From Candidatus Bathyarchaeota archaeon (lineage in GTDB: Archaea; Thermoproteota; Bathyarchaeia; 40CM-2-53-6), in the NCBI GenBank assembly GCA_005882905.1, contig VBBG01000103.1:1-7077 (forward strand): DNA of 7,077 bases, in the 5' to 3' direction. Position 1 is the stretch's first letter. Each line of letters begins with the position of its first letter. Below the pieces are notes generated by a model, which saw only the letters and a list, made by a program, of their open reading frames with translations, did no database searches and was not told the DNA's origin. Below are positions 5,908 to 7,077 of this stretch, piece by piece. The translations under genes were made by a program, and so were the position numbers.

Positions 5908-7077
5908 GCTCCTATCCAGACGGTGAAGCCGCGGAATCCTGTCACTCTCAGAAGGTAGCCGTGTCCGAACCTATCTTGTCTAGGCTTATCCCATATCGCG
6001 TATCCCCCGTCGACCCGGGCTCCCACGGTCACGCCTTCGTTGGACCATCCTCTGATGCCTTTCGCGGGGGAGCACTCTTCGACGGCTGAGGGTCCCATTC
6101 TGAGGAGCTGCTGATAGTCTGGTGAGAATCCTATCTCTGTGGACAGCTTGGTTAGAGAGTTGGGAAGGCTGTACTCTGTGCGGATTGTACTCTCTCCTTT
6201 TCCGAGGCTGAGATTCTTCAGGATTCCGAAGCCGGTGCTATTCTTCTCGGAGTTCGAGAGTCTTGCCCACACCGTGTCGCCATACGGCACGCGTATCTCT
6301 GTGGAGTAGTTGTCGTGCTCGTATCCAACGTCTGCGAGTGCTCCGGGATGATTGGGTGGAGTATCCATGTATGCGTGGAGATCTTCCAGTAGGTTCCAGT
6401 CGTCGATGGGGTTCCCGATGACGAGTCTGCCTGGTGGATTGTTGACTGTGAACAGGTAGACCAGGCGACCACCATTCTTGGGAGAGAAGACTGCGAATAG
6501 GTTGTCATTCTTGAGAACTAGCTCGTCTTCTCCGTCCGAGTCCAGGTCTCTTAGATCAGCGTGAGCCAGGTCGCACTTGTTCGTCATCCAGTGGGCTGCC
6601 TCAGCTATTATGACGGCGATCCGACTGTGGCTGGCTATGGCCCTTGTCCAGGCGCTGGGTCCTTCATCGCTCAGATTTTCTCCATGAGCCCCCGTCCGGG
6701 GAGTGTGCCAAGCTGTTTGCCATGTCGTCGCTAGCAGAATCTTCCATGCGAGTTGTATGAGAGCTGGGTCTGCTCCTCTTGAGTCTAGCTCTCGGACTCG
6801 CGCCTCTGACCAGGCATAGTAGTTACGGTAGAGGGACCATCGCGGATCATAATACCACGATTCGTAGTTCTCACCAGCCCCGAACTCGTCAACAAGTTCT
6901 GAGTATGCTCCTGTATCGATCTGTCTCTCAGAGCCTGCTCTGTGTGTTGCAGCCCATTCGGCCAGTTTGACGGGCTGCAGGAAGGGGTTCTCGGAGAGCC
7001 ATCTGAGCGTCGCCTCGAACTGGAGGGGACCCCTTGCGTCCCAGCCTACTCCCGCGACCTTCTCCATGTCGTCCGCA
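5898..7077 (-). CDS. GH57-like glycoside hydrolase, C-terminal part (N-terminus off window)
   Basis: The frame is open through the right edge, so the gene is 5'-truncated by the window; the ATG at 7067 is probably an internal methionine. There are 392 complete codons. The first residues, ADDMEKVAGVGW, resemble GH57 conserved region 4 (D-G-E-K-F-G), whose Asp is the acid/base in that family; here it would be the Asp coded at 7070-7068. A helical part follows with WYYDPRWSLYRNYY (71-84, counted from the Met at 7067) and WQTAWHTPRTG (116-126), resembling GH57 region 5. Then comes ARAIASH-like TRAIASHSR (141-149). From about 170 to the end there is a beta-rich domain with a calcium-loop-like DLDSDGEDE (174-182) and SPKNGGRLVYLF (195-206), as in C-terminal domains of amylase-type GH57 proteins. 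The likely role is hydrolysis or transfer on alpha-glucan-type sugar. The N-terminal HQP and the nucleophile region needed to confirm this are not in the window. A related carbohydrate-active family is the alternative. Confidence 0.7.
   Translation of the reverse strand, partial: ADDMEKVAGVGWDARGPLQFEATLRWLSENPFLQPVKLAEWAATHRAGSERQIDTGAYSELVDEFGAGENYESWYYDPRWSLYRNYYAWSEARVRELDSRGADPALIQLAWKILLATTWQTAWHTPRTGAHGENLSDEGPSAWTRAIASHSRIAVIIAEAAHWMTNKCDLAHADLRDLDSDGEDELVLKNDNLFAVFSPKNGGRLVYLFTVNNPPGRLVIGNPIDDWNLLEDLHAYMDTPPNHPGALADVGYEHDNYSTEIRVPYGDTVWARLSNSEKNSTGFGILKNLSLGKGESTIRTEYSLPNSLTKLSTEIGFSPDYQQLLRMGPSAVEECSPAKGIRGWSNEGVTVGARVDGGYAIWDKPRQDRFGHGYLLRVTGFRGFTVWIGAED

Overview
This window looks like a piece of an archaeal chromosome. 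The signs are stacked PKD-domain surface proteins, a GH57-like glycosidase piece, frequent AGA/AGG arginine codons, and clear GGAGG-type ribosome binding sites next to GTG or ATG starts. Uncultured soil or sediment groups (Nitrososphaeria, Bathyarchaeia or Thermoplasmata relatives) are my guess; the sequence alone does not settle the lineage.

All four genes I can support lie on the minus strand and fill almost the whole window, so the reading order is right to left. (1) 7077-5898 is the C-terminal part of a GH57-like glycoside hydrolase whose beginning lies off the right edge. (2) 5889-4852 follows after 8 bases and is an APH/choline-kinase-fold phosphotransferase with intact catalytic motifs. 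(3) 4855-3737 overlaps the kinase stop by an ATGA and encodes a small protein with three PKD domains and a membrane segment at each end. (4) After a 131-base gap holding a small perfect dyad, a GTG-started gene runs from 3605 off the left edge. It encodes an exported protein with a phosphoesterase (acid phosphatase/phospholipase C-like) domain followed by at least ten PKD domains.

The tight spacing of the first three genes argues for co-transcription and translational coupling. The fourth may be read through or have its own control, but I see no clear TATA/BRE element in the gap. Two products are predicted to face the cell exterior on PKD stalks. The other two are predicted to act on carbohydrate and to phosphorylate a small molecule. 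A cell-envelope or polysaccharide-related locus is a reasonable inference but is not shown by the sequence.

The points most worth a second look are in the large fourth gene. Its phosphoesterase domain keeps the fold motifs and the probable serine nucleophile but has lost two residues expected to bind metal. Its PKD array also has a three-domain, 756-base higher-order repeat with a matching two-out-of-three cysteine-pair pattern.
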